A stretch of DNA of 64,000 nt, taken from contig NZ_CP025682.1 in assembly GCF_002872475.1 (NCBI RefSeq), forward strand, positions 2,852,001 to 2,916,000. The letters are read 5' to 3'. This document shows, piece by piece, positions 51,252 to 59,194 of this stretch. This stretch comes from Pseudazoarcus pumilus. Lineage in GTDB: Bacteria; Pseudomonadota; Gammaproteobacteria; Burkholderiales; Rhodocyclaceae. Position 1 is the first letter of the stretch; every line of letters starts with the position of its first letter. The notes under the pieces were generated by a model. The model ran no database searches. It worked only from the letters and a program-made list of their open reading frames with translations, and was not told the origin of the DNA. The translations under genes and the position numbers were made by a program.

Positions 51252-52478
51252 ATGTTCCGCTCCATCGCCCGACCCGACATCCTCGCCGTGACGCTGGCTG
51301 CCGCCGGCATCCTGATGGTGACCATGGGCACGCGCCAGTCACTGGGCCTGTACGTCGGCCCGCTCAACACCACCACCGGGCTCGGCATCGCCAGCATCAG
51401 CCTGGCGCTGGCCGTGGCGCAGTTCACCTGGGGGGCGATCCAGCCGTTCGCGGGCGCGGCGGCCGACCGCTGGGGGCCGGGGCCGGTGCTGGTCGCCTCG
51501 CTGCTGCTGCTGGCCGCCGGAGCGGCGCTCACCCCGTTCATGGATTCGACCTGGGGGCTGGTGTTGTCGCTGGGCCTGGTCACCGCCATCGGTTCGGGCG
51601 CGGGCAGTTTCTCGGTACTGATCGGCGCGGCCGCGCAGCGCATGCCGGCCGCCGCGCGCGGCACCGCCTCGGGGGTGATCAATGCCGGAGGCTCGTTCGG
51701 ACAGTTCGTGTTCGCGCCGCTGCTGCAGAAGCTCATCCAGAGCATCGGCTGGATGGGCTCGCTGTGGGCGATGGCGCTGATGACGCTGGCCGCGCTGCCG
51801 CTGGTGCGACGCCTCACCCGCGTGCCACGCCGGCCCGAGGCGCCGTCCGAGGCACACCCGGACAACGGCGTGATGGCTGCACTGGGGGGCGCGATGCGCG
51901 ACCGCAGCTATCTGCTGCTGCACCTGGGCTTTTTCACTTGCGGTTTCCACATCGCCTTCCTGGTCACCCACCTGCCCACCGAGGTGGATCTGTGCGGCCT
52001 GCCGCCCAACGTGGCGAGCTGGTCGCTGGCCATCATCGGTCTGGCCAACATTGCCGGCAGCCTGTATGCGGGCGCCTGCGTGTCGCGCTATCGCAGCAAG
52101 TACGTGCTGGCGTGGATGTACGGTTCGCGCGCGGCGCTGATCGGGCTGTACCTGATGGCGCCGCAGACCCCGCTGACCTTCTACCTGTTCGCGGCCGGCC
52201 TGGGCTTTACCTGGCTGGCTACGGTGCCGCCCACCGCGGCCATCGTCGGCAAGCTCTTCGGCGTGCGCCACATGGGCACGCTGTTCGGGCTGACGCTGCT
52301 GTCGCACCAGATCGGCGGCTTTCTCGGCGCGTGGCTGGGCGGGCTGGCCGTGACCGAGTTCGGCGACTTCAGGTGGATGTGGTACGCCGACATGGCACTG
52401 GCGGCGGCCGCCGCACTGGTGAACCTGCCCATCCGCGAGGCACCGGTGATACCCGAGCCCAGGCCGAACGCCGCGTGA
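51252..52478 (+). CDS. MFS transporter, OFA/monocarboxylate-like
   Basis: A 408-residue major facilitator protein with twelve spans. TMGTRQSLGLYVGPLN after the first span and AQFTWGAIQPFAGAAADRWGPG between spans two and three resemble permeases of the oxalate/formate and monocarboxylate group. A hydrophilic loop of about 40 residues (near 190-230) separates the halves. GGAG lies before the ATG. It follows selD by 88 bp and converges with the molybdopterin-domain gene. No biosynthetic or catabolic partner is adjacent, so the substrate is not inferred. Confidence 0.82.
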   Translation: MFRSIARPDILAVTLAAAGILMVTMGTRQSLGLYVGPLNTTTGLGIASISLALAVAQFTWGAIQPFAGAAADRWGPGPVLVASLLLLAAGAALTPFMDSTWGLVLSLGLVTAIGSGAGSFSVLIGAAAQRMPAAARGTASGVINAGGSFGQFVFAPLLQKLIQSIGWMGSLWAMALMTLAALPLVRRLTRVPRRPEAPSEAHPDNGVMAALGGAMRDRSYLLLHLGFFTCGFHIAFLVTHLPTEVDLCGLPPNVASWSLAIIGLANIAGSLYAGACVSRYRSKYVLAWMYGSRAALIGLYLMAPQTPLTFYLFAAGLGFTWLATVPPTAAIVGKLFGVRHMGTLFGLTLLSHQIGGFLGAWLGGLAVTEFGDFRWMWYADMALAAAAALVNLPIREAPVIPEPRPNAA

Positions 52479-52503
52479 CGGACGGCGTCCTGGCGCGAGC
52501 GCA

Positions 52504-53085
52504 TCAGGCCGGCGCAACCTCGATGTGATACAGCCCCCAGGGGCAGTCGGCGAAGCGTTCGGCGAGCGGCCGCTCCATCATGCCCGCGACGCGCGCCGGA
52601 TCGTAGACGGCCCACAGCGGCCCGACACCGCCGAGCGCGAGCGGCGCGCCATCGAGATGCGTGGCGACGATGAAGCGCCGCTCGCGCGCCTCGTCGAGAT
52701 TCAGCCGGGCGCCGTAACCGTCGAGCGCGCGCAGCATCAGTTCGGCGTCGTGGAGCGCGACACCGGCGGCCTTGAGCACCGTGGTGAGCAGCGGCCCGGT
52801 CAGCCGATGCGGCTGCCCGTCGTACTCCACCTGGGGTTCGATGCTCACCGTGGGCAGGGTCGCCAGCGCAGCGTAATCGAAGGTCTGGGCGCGCTCGAAC
52901 TCGATGCCGTGCTTGTGCATGAGTTGATCGAGTGCGCCGCGCGGTCCGCGATTGCCGTTGGCGATGGCGCCACTGACGGTCAGCAGCACCGGCGCCGGGC
53001 GCGGTGCGGCGGCACCGGCAGGCGTGATGAACGGCGCGACGGCGACCGCAGTGGCCGCCGTCGCGATGAACGCACGTCGTTGCAT
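52504..53085 (-). CDS. Tat-exported molybdopterin-type oxidoreductase domain
   Basis: A 193-residue exported protein. It begins MQRRAFIATAATAVAVAPF, a twin-arginine-like signal, and the mature part resembles a short version of the oxidoreductase molybdopterin-binding domain (PF00174): TFDYAALATLPTVSIEP, RLTGPLLTTVLKAAGV and LGGVGPLWAVYD. The usual cofactor cysteine of sulfite oxidases is not evident, so it may not bind molybdenum. The start at 53085 is chosen for the signal and an AGGAAG site. It lies 49 bp after the periplasmic cupin gene on the same strand and may be the last gene of that group. Tandem partners such as a c-type cytochrome are absent. Confidence 0.68.
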   Translation of the reverse strand: MQRRAFIATAATAVAVAPFITPAGAAAPRPAPVLLTVSGAIANGNRGPRGALDQLMHKHGIEFERAQTFDYAALATLPTVSIEPQVEYDGQPHRLTGPLLTTVLKAAGVALHDAELMLRALDGYGARLNLDEARERRFIVATHLDGAPLALGGVGPLWAVYDPARVAGMMERPLAERFADCPWGLYHIEVAPA

Positions 53086-53134
53086 GATTCCACTTCCTCG
53101 TTGTTGTCCTGATCCGTCGCGGGACCCGATCAGT

Positions 53135-53566
53135 CTATTGTTTCTCGACCACCGGCAGGCCGCCGATGCCCGCGTAGAACACCACGATCTCCGCCGTGGT
53201 ATCGCCTTCGTTGCGGCCGTAATGCCACTTGTCGACGAGTTCGACGATGGTGTCACCGGCCTTCATGTGCAGCGTGTCTCCGTCCTCGGAAATCACCGTC
53301 AGTTCGCCCGCGAGCAGCACGCCGGCATTGATCACCGGATGCTTGTGCATGGGCAGCGCGGCCCCGGCCGGAATGCGATAGCGCATGATCGAGATCTCGG
53401 GCTGGGCGCGCGGATAGGTCGGCAGCGCCGAGCCGTCCCAGCTTTGCGTGGTGCGCGTGAGCACCTTCGCCTCGATCTTCGACGCTTCGAGCTGCGGCGT
53501 GGCGTCCGCCCAGGCGCTACTGGCGGCGAACGCGGCGAACGCGAACAGCGTGCATGCGATCTTCAT
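53135..53566 (-). CDS. Exported cupin protein
   Basis: A 143-residue protein with a signal peptide (residues 1-20, ending SSAWA) and one cupin barrel. The metal motif is PMHKHPVINAGVLLAGEL near residue 72, giving two His ligands and an Asn/Gly turn instead of the standard His, and the second cupin motif is centred on KAGDTIVELVDKWHYGRN. A periplasmic metal-binding or sensing role is likely. Its start overlaps the methyltransferase stop by 4 nt. Function unknown. Confidence 0.75.
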   Translation of the reverse strand: MKIACTLFAFAAFAASSAWADATPQLEASKIEAKVLTRTTQSWDGSALPTYPRAQPEISIMRYRIPAGAALPMHKHPVINAGVLLAGELTVISEDGDTLHMKAGDTIVELVDKWHYGRNEGDTTAEIVVFYAGIGGLPVVEKQ

Positions 53567-54240
53567 CGGTCCTCTCCCTGAACACGTTCATGCGCGTCCG
53601 GCTTGAGCAGCACCGCCACGTCGCGCCGCGGCAAGCAAAGCCGCGCGCCCCAGCGTAACGCGAGCCAGCCGAACGTCTCGTCGGCGAAGAATACGACATG
53701 CGTCGGGTCACGGCGATAGTGCCAGCTGCGAAAGCGCTCGTCGTCGAGCACGCGGGCGCTCTGCACGACCAGCACGCCACCGGGTGCGAGCAGGGACCAC
53801 AGGCGGTCCAGCTCAACGCCGGGTGCGAACAAATGCTCGACCACTTCGGTACACGTAATGAAGTCGTAGCTACGTTCGAACACGCGCATGTCCGGCGCGT
53901 AGAACGGATCGTAGGCATCCATCGCGTAACCGGCTTCGCACGCCATCGCGACCAGGGCCGGACCGGGCCCGCAGCCGAAATCCAGGCCATGGGCGGGCGG
54001 CGGCACGCGCATGCGCACCTCGTCGAGGCTGCGCGACAGGAAGGCGCGGTAGCGCGGATCGGCCGGATCGTTCTCGTGGCGGTCATACTCTGCCCGCTCG
54101 CGATCCGGTGACGGACGCAGCGACGCATCGAGAAAGACCAGCCCGCACCCGGCGCAGCGAAAATAAAGCCGCCCGTCGCAAGCGATCGGGCGGCCGTCAA
54201 CGCCCGCGCACAGCGGGCATGCGGGCGGATTCTCGATCAC
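53563..54240 (-). CDS. Class I SAM methyltransferase with zinc-binding N-terminus
   Basis: A 225-residue methyltransferase. Residues 8-33 contain two CxxC pairs (CPLC and CAGC), a zinc ribbon. The SAM-binding motif I is GLDFGCGPGPAL near residue 85, followed by an acidic residue at the end of strand two (AYDPFY) and motif PGGVLVVQSA near residue 152. Homologues of this kind often act on small molecules or on lipid or sugar chains; the target is not visible. It overlaps the thioredoxin gene upstream and the cupin gene downstream by 4 nt each, so all three are translated together. A second zinc-ribbon methyltransferase lies at 60.1 kb. Confidence 0.78.
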   Translation of the reverse strand: MIENPPACPLCAGVDGRPIACDGRLYFRCAGCGLVFLDASLRPSPDRERAEYDRHENDPADPRYRAFLSRSLDEVRMRVPPPAHGLDFGCGPGPALVAMACEAGYAMDAYDPFYAPDMRVFERSYDFITCTEVVEHLFAPGVELDRLWSLLAPGGVLVVQSARVLDDERFRSWHYRRDPTHVVFFADETFGWLALRWGARLCLPRRDVAVLLKPDAHERVQGEDR

Positions 54241-54608
54241 GCACCGCTCTGCTTGTCCGCTTCCACTTCCGCGCGTACCTTCTCCATGTCGAGCTCACGC
54301 ACACCGGCGATGATGCGCTCGAGCGCGCTCGCGGGCAGCGCACCGGACTGGCGGAAGACCATCACGCCGTCGCGGATGGCAGCGATCGTCGGAATCGAAC
54401 GCACCTCGAAGGCACCGGCCAGTTCGCGCTGCGCCTCGGTGTCGATCTTGCCGAAGACGATGTCCGGATGGGCTTCGGAGGCGGCCTCGAAGGTCGGCGC
54501 GAAGCTGCGGCAAGGCGCACACCACTCGGCCCAGAAATCGAGCAGCACGATGCCACCGGCCTCGACGATGGCGTTGAAGTTCTCGGCGGTGATTTCGCGG
54601 GTGGCCAT
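54237..54608 (-). CDS. Thioredoxin-family protein, WCAPC active site
   Basis: A 123-residue cytoplasmic thioredoxin. The active site is WCAPC (Cys30 and Cys33), where the family standard is WCGPC; the Ala for Gly change is known in TrxC-like and TlpA-like proteins and shifts redox potential. FWAEWC, the cis-proline loop RSIPTIAAI and a C-terminal helix rich in charged residues complete the fold. AGGAGGTA lies directly before the ATG. It is the first gene of the thioredoxin-methyltransferase-cupin group and diverges from a DUF924 gene 64 bp away. Confidence 0.88.
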   Translation of the reverse strand: MATREITAENFNAIVEAGGIVLLDFWAEWCAPCRSFAPTFEAASEAHPDIVFGKIDTEAQRELAGAFEVRSIPTIAAIRDGVMVFRQSGALPASALERIIAGVRELDMEKVRAEVEADKQSGA

Positions 54609-54672
54609 GGGTACCTCCTTGAGTATTAGCGCAACTGATCATAAATTCTTCCAACTCGAGCGTCACCCTATC

Positions 54673-55227
54673 ATGTACATCCAGACGACCGCCCCCACCG
54701 ATATCCTGCACTACTGGTTCGAAACCCTCACGCCCAAGGACTGGTGGCGCAAGGACGAGGACATCGACCGCCACATCCACGAACGCTTCGGCGCCACACT
54801 GCTCGCCGCGAGCCGCTGCGAACTGTACGAGTGGCGCGAGAGCCCGCACGGACGCCTGGCCGAGATCATCGTGCTCGACCAGTTCCCGCGGCACATCCAC
54901 CGCGACGCTCCGCAGGCCTTCGCCACCGACGGCATCGCGCTGGCACTGGCGCAGGAGGCCGTGCGCATCGGCGCCGACGAAGGTCTCACCGGCGCCGAAC
55001 GCGCCTTCCTGTACATGCCCTACATGCACAGCGAGTCACGCGCGATCCACCAGATCGCGGTGCGCCTGTTCGACCAGCCCGGCCTCGAGGACAACCTCAA
55101 GTTCGCCCACGCCCACAAGGCCATCATCGACCTGTTCGGTCGTTATCCGCACCGCAACCACATCCTCGGGCGCGAGACCACCGCCGAAGAGGCGGTCTTC
55201 CTCGCCCAGCCCGGTTCGAGCTTCTGA
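54673..55227 (+). CDS. DUF924 family protein
   Basis: A 184-residue helical protein of DUF924, a widespread bacterial and fungal family of unknown function. The typical N-terminus ILHYWFETLTPKDWW and the central LAEIIVLDQFPRHIHRD, then FLYMPYMHSESRAIHQ and FGRYPHRNHILGRETT, are all present. The pattern of Trp, His and Arg suggests a TPR-like fold. The start at 54673 is the first in-frame ATG before the conserved part; an upstream extension overlaps the thioredoxin gene. Its stop overlaps the cupin start by one base (TGATG). Confidence 0.85.
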   Translation: MYIQTTAPTDILHYWFETLTPKDWWRKDEDIDRHIHERFGATLLAASRCELYEWRESPHGRLAEIIVLDQFPRHIHRDAPQAFATDGIALALAQEAVRIGADEGLTGAERAFLYMPYMHSESRAIHQIAVRLFDQPGLEDNLKFAHAHKAIIDLFGRYPHRNHILGRETTAEEAVFLAQPGSSF

Positions 55228-55610
55228 TGGATGCGCAGATCGCGCACGACGAGGGCGACGAGTATTTCTTCCGCGAGGGCTGTCACATCACCGAGTGGTG
55301 GAACCGCAGCGAAGACGGCGCCGCGTCGATCGCGCGCGTTCGCGTGGAGGCGGGCGTGGCGACGCGCTGGCACCGGCTGGCCGGAGTCACCGAGCGCTAC
55401 GTGATCCTGTCTGGCCGTGGACGGGTCGAGGTCGGCGACAGCGACCGCTTGTGCGAGGAGATCGGCCCCGGCGACGTGGTGTTGATCCCGCCCGACACGC
55501 TGCAACGCATCACCGCCGGTACCGACGGTGAACTGCTGTTCCTTGCCGTGTGCACGCCGCGCTTCACGCCGGCTTGCTATGAAGAGCCGGATCGGCCATC
55601 CACCGCCTGA
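55227..55610 (+). CDS. Small cytoplasmic cupin protein
   Basis: A 127-residue single-domain cupin. The first motif, TRWHRLAGVTERYVILSGRGRVEVG, has one His and one Glu of the usual metal set; the second, GDVVLIPPDTLQRITA, lacks the expected His (a Gln is there), so metal binding may be weak. No signal peptide is present. It is translationally coupled to the DUF924 gene and converges with the membrane methyltransferase gene 6 bp further on. Binding of a small molecule or sugar is likely; no enzymatic role is claimed. Confidence 0.75.
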   Translation: MDAQIAHDEGDEYFFREGCHITEWWNRSEDGAASIARVRVEAGVATRWHRLAGVTERYVILSGRGRVEVGDSDRLCEEIGPGDVVLIPPDTLQRITAGTDGELLFLAVCTPRFTPACYEEPDRPSTA

Positions 55611-55616
55611 GACGCA

Positions 55617-56066
55617 TCAGATCCACCGCCGCACGCGGCGCCGATAGGCTTCGAACGCGTCACCGAAGCGCACACGCAGCGCCGCTTCCTCGGCCGGAAT
55701 CTGCACACGGTCGATCCACGCGACGAACAGCAACACCCATGGCGCGGCGGCGAAGCTGCCCAGCCACAGCGCCCACGCCGCGAGCAGCAGCACGTCACCC
55801 AGATAGATCGGATTGCGCGAGAAGGCGAACACGCCGCGCGTCACCAGCGTCGTCGTACGCTCGGGCCGTGTCGGATTGACCGTGGTGCGCACGCGCGTCA
55901 GCTCGATCACGGCGAAGACCATCACCGCCAGTGCACCCGCCGCCAGAACCCCCGCGAGCGGCATCATCGCCGACCACTCGACACGGGCGATCGGAAAAAC
56001 ACGGTCGGCCGCAAACATCAGCAGACCGACCAACAGGGCGACGACGGGCGGTGGCAGAAAACGCAT
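55617..56066 (-). CDS. Isoprenylcysteine methyltransferase-like membrane protein
   Basis: A 149-residue inner-membrane protein with four spans, resembling the ICMT/PEMT-type methyltransferase family. The conserved C-terminal core reads GVFAFSRNPIYLGDVLLL followed by IPAEEAALRVRFGDAFEAYRRRVRRWI, in which the Arg-Asn-Pro and the Glu-Glu pair contact S-adenosylmethionine. In bacteria these proteins methylate thiols, isoprenoid or lipid groups; the target is unknown. The start at 56066 is the ATG directly before the first span. It ends just after the convergent cupin gene and lies 47 bp downstream of amt. Confidence 0.82.
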   Translation of the reverse strand: MRFLPPPVVALLVGLLMFAADRVFPIARVEWSAMMPLAGVLAAGALAVMVFAVIELTRVRTTVNPTRPERTTTLVTRGVFAFSRNPIYLGDVLLLAAWALWLGSFAAAPWVLLFVAWIDRVQIPAEEAALRVRFGDAFEAYRRRVRRWI

Positions 56067-56113
56067 CAGGCAGGCCCAGCAATGAGAGAGCCCACTATAC
56101 CTACACCGTCTGC

Positions 56114-57316
56114 TCAGAAGCCCGCTTCGCGCTCCGGGGTCGCGGAGATGTTGTGGATCGACAGGTCCGCACCGCGGAACTCGTCCTCCTGCCCCAGACG
56201 CAGTCCGACCACGGCACGGATGGCCCCGTACACCAGCAGGCCGCCGACGAACGCGAACACGATACCGGCAAGCGATCCAATGAGCTGCGACATGAAGCTC
56301 ACGCCGCCCAGGCCACCCAGCGCGGTGCTGCCGAAGATGCCGGCAGCAATGCCACCCCAGGCTCCACACAGGCCGTGCAGCGGCCACACGCCGAGCACGT
56401 CGTCGATCTTCCAGCGGTTCTGCGTGATCGTGAACAGCCGGACGAACAGCACACCGGCGACCAGTCCGATGGCCAGCGCGCCGATCGGGTGCACGATGTC
56501 CGACCCCGCGCAGATCGCCACCAGCCCGGCCAGCGGGCCGTTATGCACGAAGCCCGGGTCGTTGCGCCCGGCCGCCAGCGCGGCGAGCGTGCCGCCAACC
56601 ATCGCCATCACGGAATTGACTGCGACCAGGCCGCTGATGCCCTCGACCGTCTGCGCACTCATCACGTTGAAGCCGAACCAGCCCACGGTGAGAATCCACG
56701 CCCCCAGCGCGAGGAAGGGAATACTCGACGGCGGATGCGCCGCGATGCCGCCGCTCTTGCTGTAGCGGCCGCTGCGCGCCCCCAGCAGCAGCACCGCCGC
56801 CAGCGCGATCCAGCCGCCCACGGCATGCACCACGATGCTCCCGGCGAAGTCGTGAAAGCTCGCGCCAAAGGTGGCTTCCAGCCAGTCCTGGAAGCCGAAG
56901 TTGCCGTTCCACACGATGCCCTCGAAGAACGGATAGACCAGCCCCACCAGCAGCGCCGTGGCCGCCAGCTGCGGGTAGAAGCGCGCGCGCTCGGCGATGC
57001 CTCCGGAGACGATGGCAGGAATCGCCGCGGCGAAGGTCATCAGGAAGAAGAACTTCACCAGGTCGTAGCCGCTCTTGTCGGTCAGTGCCTCGGCGCTGGC
57101 GAAGAAGTCGATGCCGTAGGCCACGGCATAGCCGACGAAGAAATAGGCCACGGCCGAGACGCTGAAATCGACGAGGATCTTCACCAGCGCATTGACCTGG
57201 TTCTTGCGGCGTACCGTGCCCACCTCGAGGAAAGCGAAGCCGGCATGCATCGCCAGCACCATGATGGCGCCGAGCAGCACGAAGAGCACGTCGGCGGAAG
57301 TCTGGAACTGCTCCAT
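56114..57316 (-). CDS. amt: Ammonium transporter
   Basis: A 400-residue inner-membrane channel of the Amt family with eleven spans. Marks include MHAGFAFLEVGTVRRKN near residue 24, FHDFAGSIVVHAVGG near 155 with the first pore His, and VWPLHGLCGAWGGIAAG near 310 with the second. It lacks the N-terminal signal-like span of many proteobacterial AmtB proteins, and no glnK gene is attached. The start at 57316 has CGGAG upstream; 57334 is a weaker option. A near-consensus sigma-54 promoter lies 36 bp upstream and an NtrC-like site about 100 bp before the predicted transcript start, so expression should rise on nitrogen limitation. Confidence 0.93.
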   Translation of the reverse strand: MEQFQTSADVLFVLLGAIMVLAMHAGFAFLEVGTVRRKNQVNALVKILVDFSVSAVAYFFVGYAVAYGIDFFASAEALTDKSGYDLVKFFFLMTFAAAIPAIVSGGIAERARFYPQLAATALLVGLVYPFFEGIVWNGNFGFQDWLEATFGASFHDFAGSIVVHAVGGWIALAAVLLLGARSGRYSKSGGIAAHPPSSIPFLALGAWILTVGWFGFNVMSAQTVEGISGLVAVNSVMAMVGGTLAALAAGRNDPGFVHNGPLAGLVAICAGSDIVHPIGALAIGLVAGVLFVRLFTITQNRWKIDDVLGVWPLHGLCGAWGGIAAGIFGSTALGGLGGVSFMSQLIGSLAGIVFAFVGGLLVYGAIRAVVGLRLGQEDEFRGADLSIHNISATPEREAGF

Positions 57317-57351
57317 GGGATTCTCCGATTGCACAAAATCGGGGAGACCAA

Positions 57352-57367
57352 AGCAGTTCGCGTGCCA
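57352..57367 (-). promoter_or_regulatory. Sigma-54 promoter of amt
   Basis: On the minus strand TGGCACGCGAACTGCT matches the -24/-12 consensus TGGCACG-N4-TTGCW at every defined position but one (C for T), with the exact GG to GC spacing. Transcription would start near 57341, 25 nt before the amt ATG. Confidence 0.78.
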
Positions 57368-57431
57368 ATCCGGTGCATGCGTGCAGAATCAGGCGTACGA
57401 CGCACGATCGGGGGCCACTATCGCGGCATGA

Positions 57432-57448
57432 CGCACTCATCAGGTGCG
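57432..57448. promoter_or_regulatory. NtrC-like enhancer site
   Basis: CGCACTCATCAGGTGCG contains GCAC-N7-GTGC, the NtrC core. Its centre is about 100 bp upstream of the sigma-54 transcript start, the usual enhancer position. Confidence 0.7.
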
Positions 57449-57482
57449 CGCGATTCTCCATGCGCATCATTGCGGTGCGCTG

Positions 57483-57499
57483 CGCCCCGTTGCGGGGCG
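57483..57499 (-). terminator. Hairpin after the AAA ATPase gene
   Basis: CGCCCCG/CGGGGCG, a perfect 7-bp stem with a 3-nt loop, 21 bp beyond the ATPase stop. No T run. It would help keep the ATPase transcript from entering the NtrC-controlled amt region. Confidence 0.45.
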
Positions 57500-57519
57500 A
57501 CTCGCGGCGCAGACCAAGC

Positions 57520-59001
57520 TTATGGTGTCTGCTCGCGCGCCGAGGCCGACACGGCGCGCTCCATCGACCACGCGCGCAAAGCCTTGATCTGCTCGGACAT
57601 GGTGCGCGACAGCGGCACCATGCGCGACATCGCCCACATCACGTCACGCTCGGTCAGCGCACGATGCTCCTGCCAGGAGCGCACGACGCCGGCACGCACC
57701 CCCTGCTCGATCTCGGAGCCGCTCCAGCTCTTGGTGATCGCCGCCAGGGCGGCGAGATTGAAGCCGGCCGGGTCGGCGCCATTGGCGCGCAGGTGGATGT
57801 CGAGAATGTGCATGCGCTCGCGCTCGGTGGGCAGATCGAGGAAGAACAGCTGGTCGAAGCGGCCCTTGCGGATGACCTCTGCGGGCAGCTTCTCGATGCG
57901 GTTGGCGGTGGCGACGACGAACACGCCCGGCGGCTTTTCCTGCATCCAGGTGAGAAAGCTGGAGAAGATGTTGGGGTTGGTACCGCCGCCGCGCAGCTGC
58001 GTGTCGTAGCCGAAGCTGTTCTCCATCTCGTCGATCCACAGCACCAGCGGCGCGATCTGCTCGGCCACGCGCAACGCGTGGTCGAAGGCGTATTCGGGCG
58101 AGCCGTAGGCGCCGGAGAGCACCAGGTTCATGTCCAGACGCACCAGCGGCAGTCGCCAGGCGCCGGCGATGACCTTGGCCGCCATGCTCTTGCCGCAGCC
58201 GCTCACGCCCATGAACAGCACGCCGGCCGGCAGCGGCACCCGGTGCTCGGCGTCGCCGCCGGCGAACAGGGGCGCGCGTGCCTCGACCCACTGCTTGAGA
58301 TTCTCCAGCCCGCCCACGCGATCGAGGTCGACGGTCTCCGGCACGTAGCGCAGGCAGGCCTCGCGCATCAGCACCGCAGCCTTTTCCTCGCGCACCTCGG
58401 CCAGCGCCGCGTCGGTGTCCAGACGCCCCTCGACCGCCAGCCTGCGCATCAGATGACGCACCTCGTTGAGCATCATGCCCTTCATCGCCGCGGCCAGTGC
58501 CGCCGCCAGTGTGCCGTCCAGGCCCGGCGCGGCGGCGTCGACTTCGGCGCGGATCTCGGCCTCCGAAGGCACGCCGATGTCGACGAGGAAGACCTCGCGC
58601 TCGAGTGTCGCCGGCAGGACATGCTCTCCGCAGGACAGGAACACGCAACCGCCGCCCCCGGCCAGGGTGTGATAGGCGTCGCGCAGCGCACGCACCAGCT
58701 CGGGGCGGTCGGCGAGCAGCAGCGGCAGATCCTTGAACAGGGCGAAGCAGCGGTCGCCCTGCGCGATGACGTGGCGCAGGGCGGCGAGCGGGTCGGCCAG
58801 CGTCGCATCGGTCGCGCCGTCCGTGCGCAGGCCCTGGGTCAGCGTCCACACGGCCAGCGAGCGCCCCGCCTCGGCGGCGAAGCCGGCCAGCACGGCCTCG
58901 ATGCGCGCCTCGTCCTGGCCACGCACATGCACCAGCGGATGACCGCCGTCGAGCGCCTTGCGGATGCGCACCAGGTGCGCGGCTTCGTTGCGGTCGGCCA
59001 T
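57520..59001 (-). CDS. AAA ATPase, Ycf46-like
   Basis: A 493-residue ATPase. The N-terminal half (about 1-220) is a degenerate AAA-like region, and the C-terminal half is a complete AAA module: Walker A GVSGCGKS near residue 274, Walker B LVLWIDEMEN near 330, sensor 1 VVATANRIEKLP, and the arginine finger region RKGRFDQLFFLDLP. This two-part design matches Ycf46, found in cyanobacteria, plastids and some proteobacteria and linked to inorganic carbon or stress responses. Start 59001 is used because the conserved part follows soon; 59073 and 59106 are also in frame. There are no membrane spans. Confidence 0.83.
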   Translation of the reverse strand: MADRNEAAHLVRIRKALDGGHPLVHVRGQDEARIEAVLAGFAAEAGRSLAVWTLTQGLRTDGATDATLADPLAALRHVIAQGDRCFALFKDLPLLLADRPELVRALRDAYHTLAGGGGCVFLSCGEHVLPATLEREVFLVDIGVPSEAEIRAEVDAAAPGLDGTLAAALAAAMKGMMLNEVRHLMRRLAVEGRLDTDAALAEVREEKAAVLMREACLRYVPETVDLDRVGGLENLKQWVEARAPLFAGGDAEHRVPLPAGVLFMGVSGCGKSMAAKVIAGAWRLPLVRLDMNLVLSGAYGSPEYAFDHALRVAEQIAPLVLWIDEMENSFGYDTQLRGGGTNPNIFSSFLTWMQEKPPGVFVVATANRIEKLPAEVIRKGRFDQLFFLDLPTERERMHILDIHLRANGADPAGFNLAALAAITKSWSGSEIEQGVRAGVVRSWQEHRALTERDVMWAMSRMVPLSRTMSEQIKALRAWSMERAVSASAREQTP

Positions 59002-59194
59002 CTTGTGGGTCCGGTGGGTGGGGAATGTCGACCAAGCATGCAACGCCGCAGCCTGCGAGTCAAAAAGCGCCATGTGCGGGCCCCGCCAAGCCGCGGCCAG
59101 GGCCACGAGGTGCAGGGCTGGTCATGTGGCGATGTCGGGTGCATGATGACGATGTATTCCTGCGCGAAGCCACAACCGCGAGAGGATGAGACCG

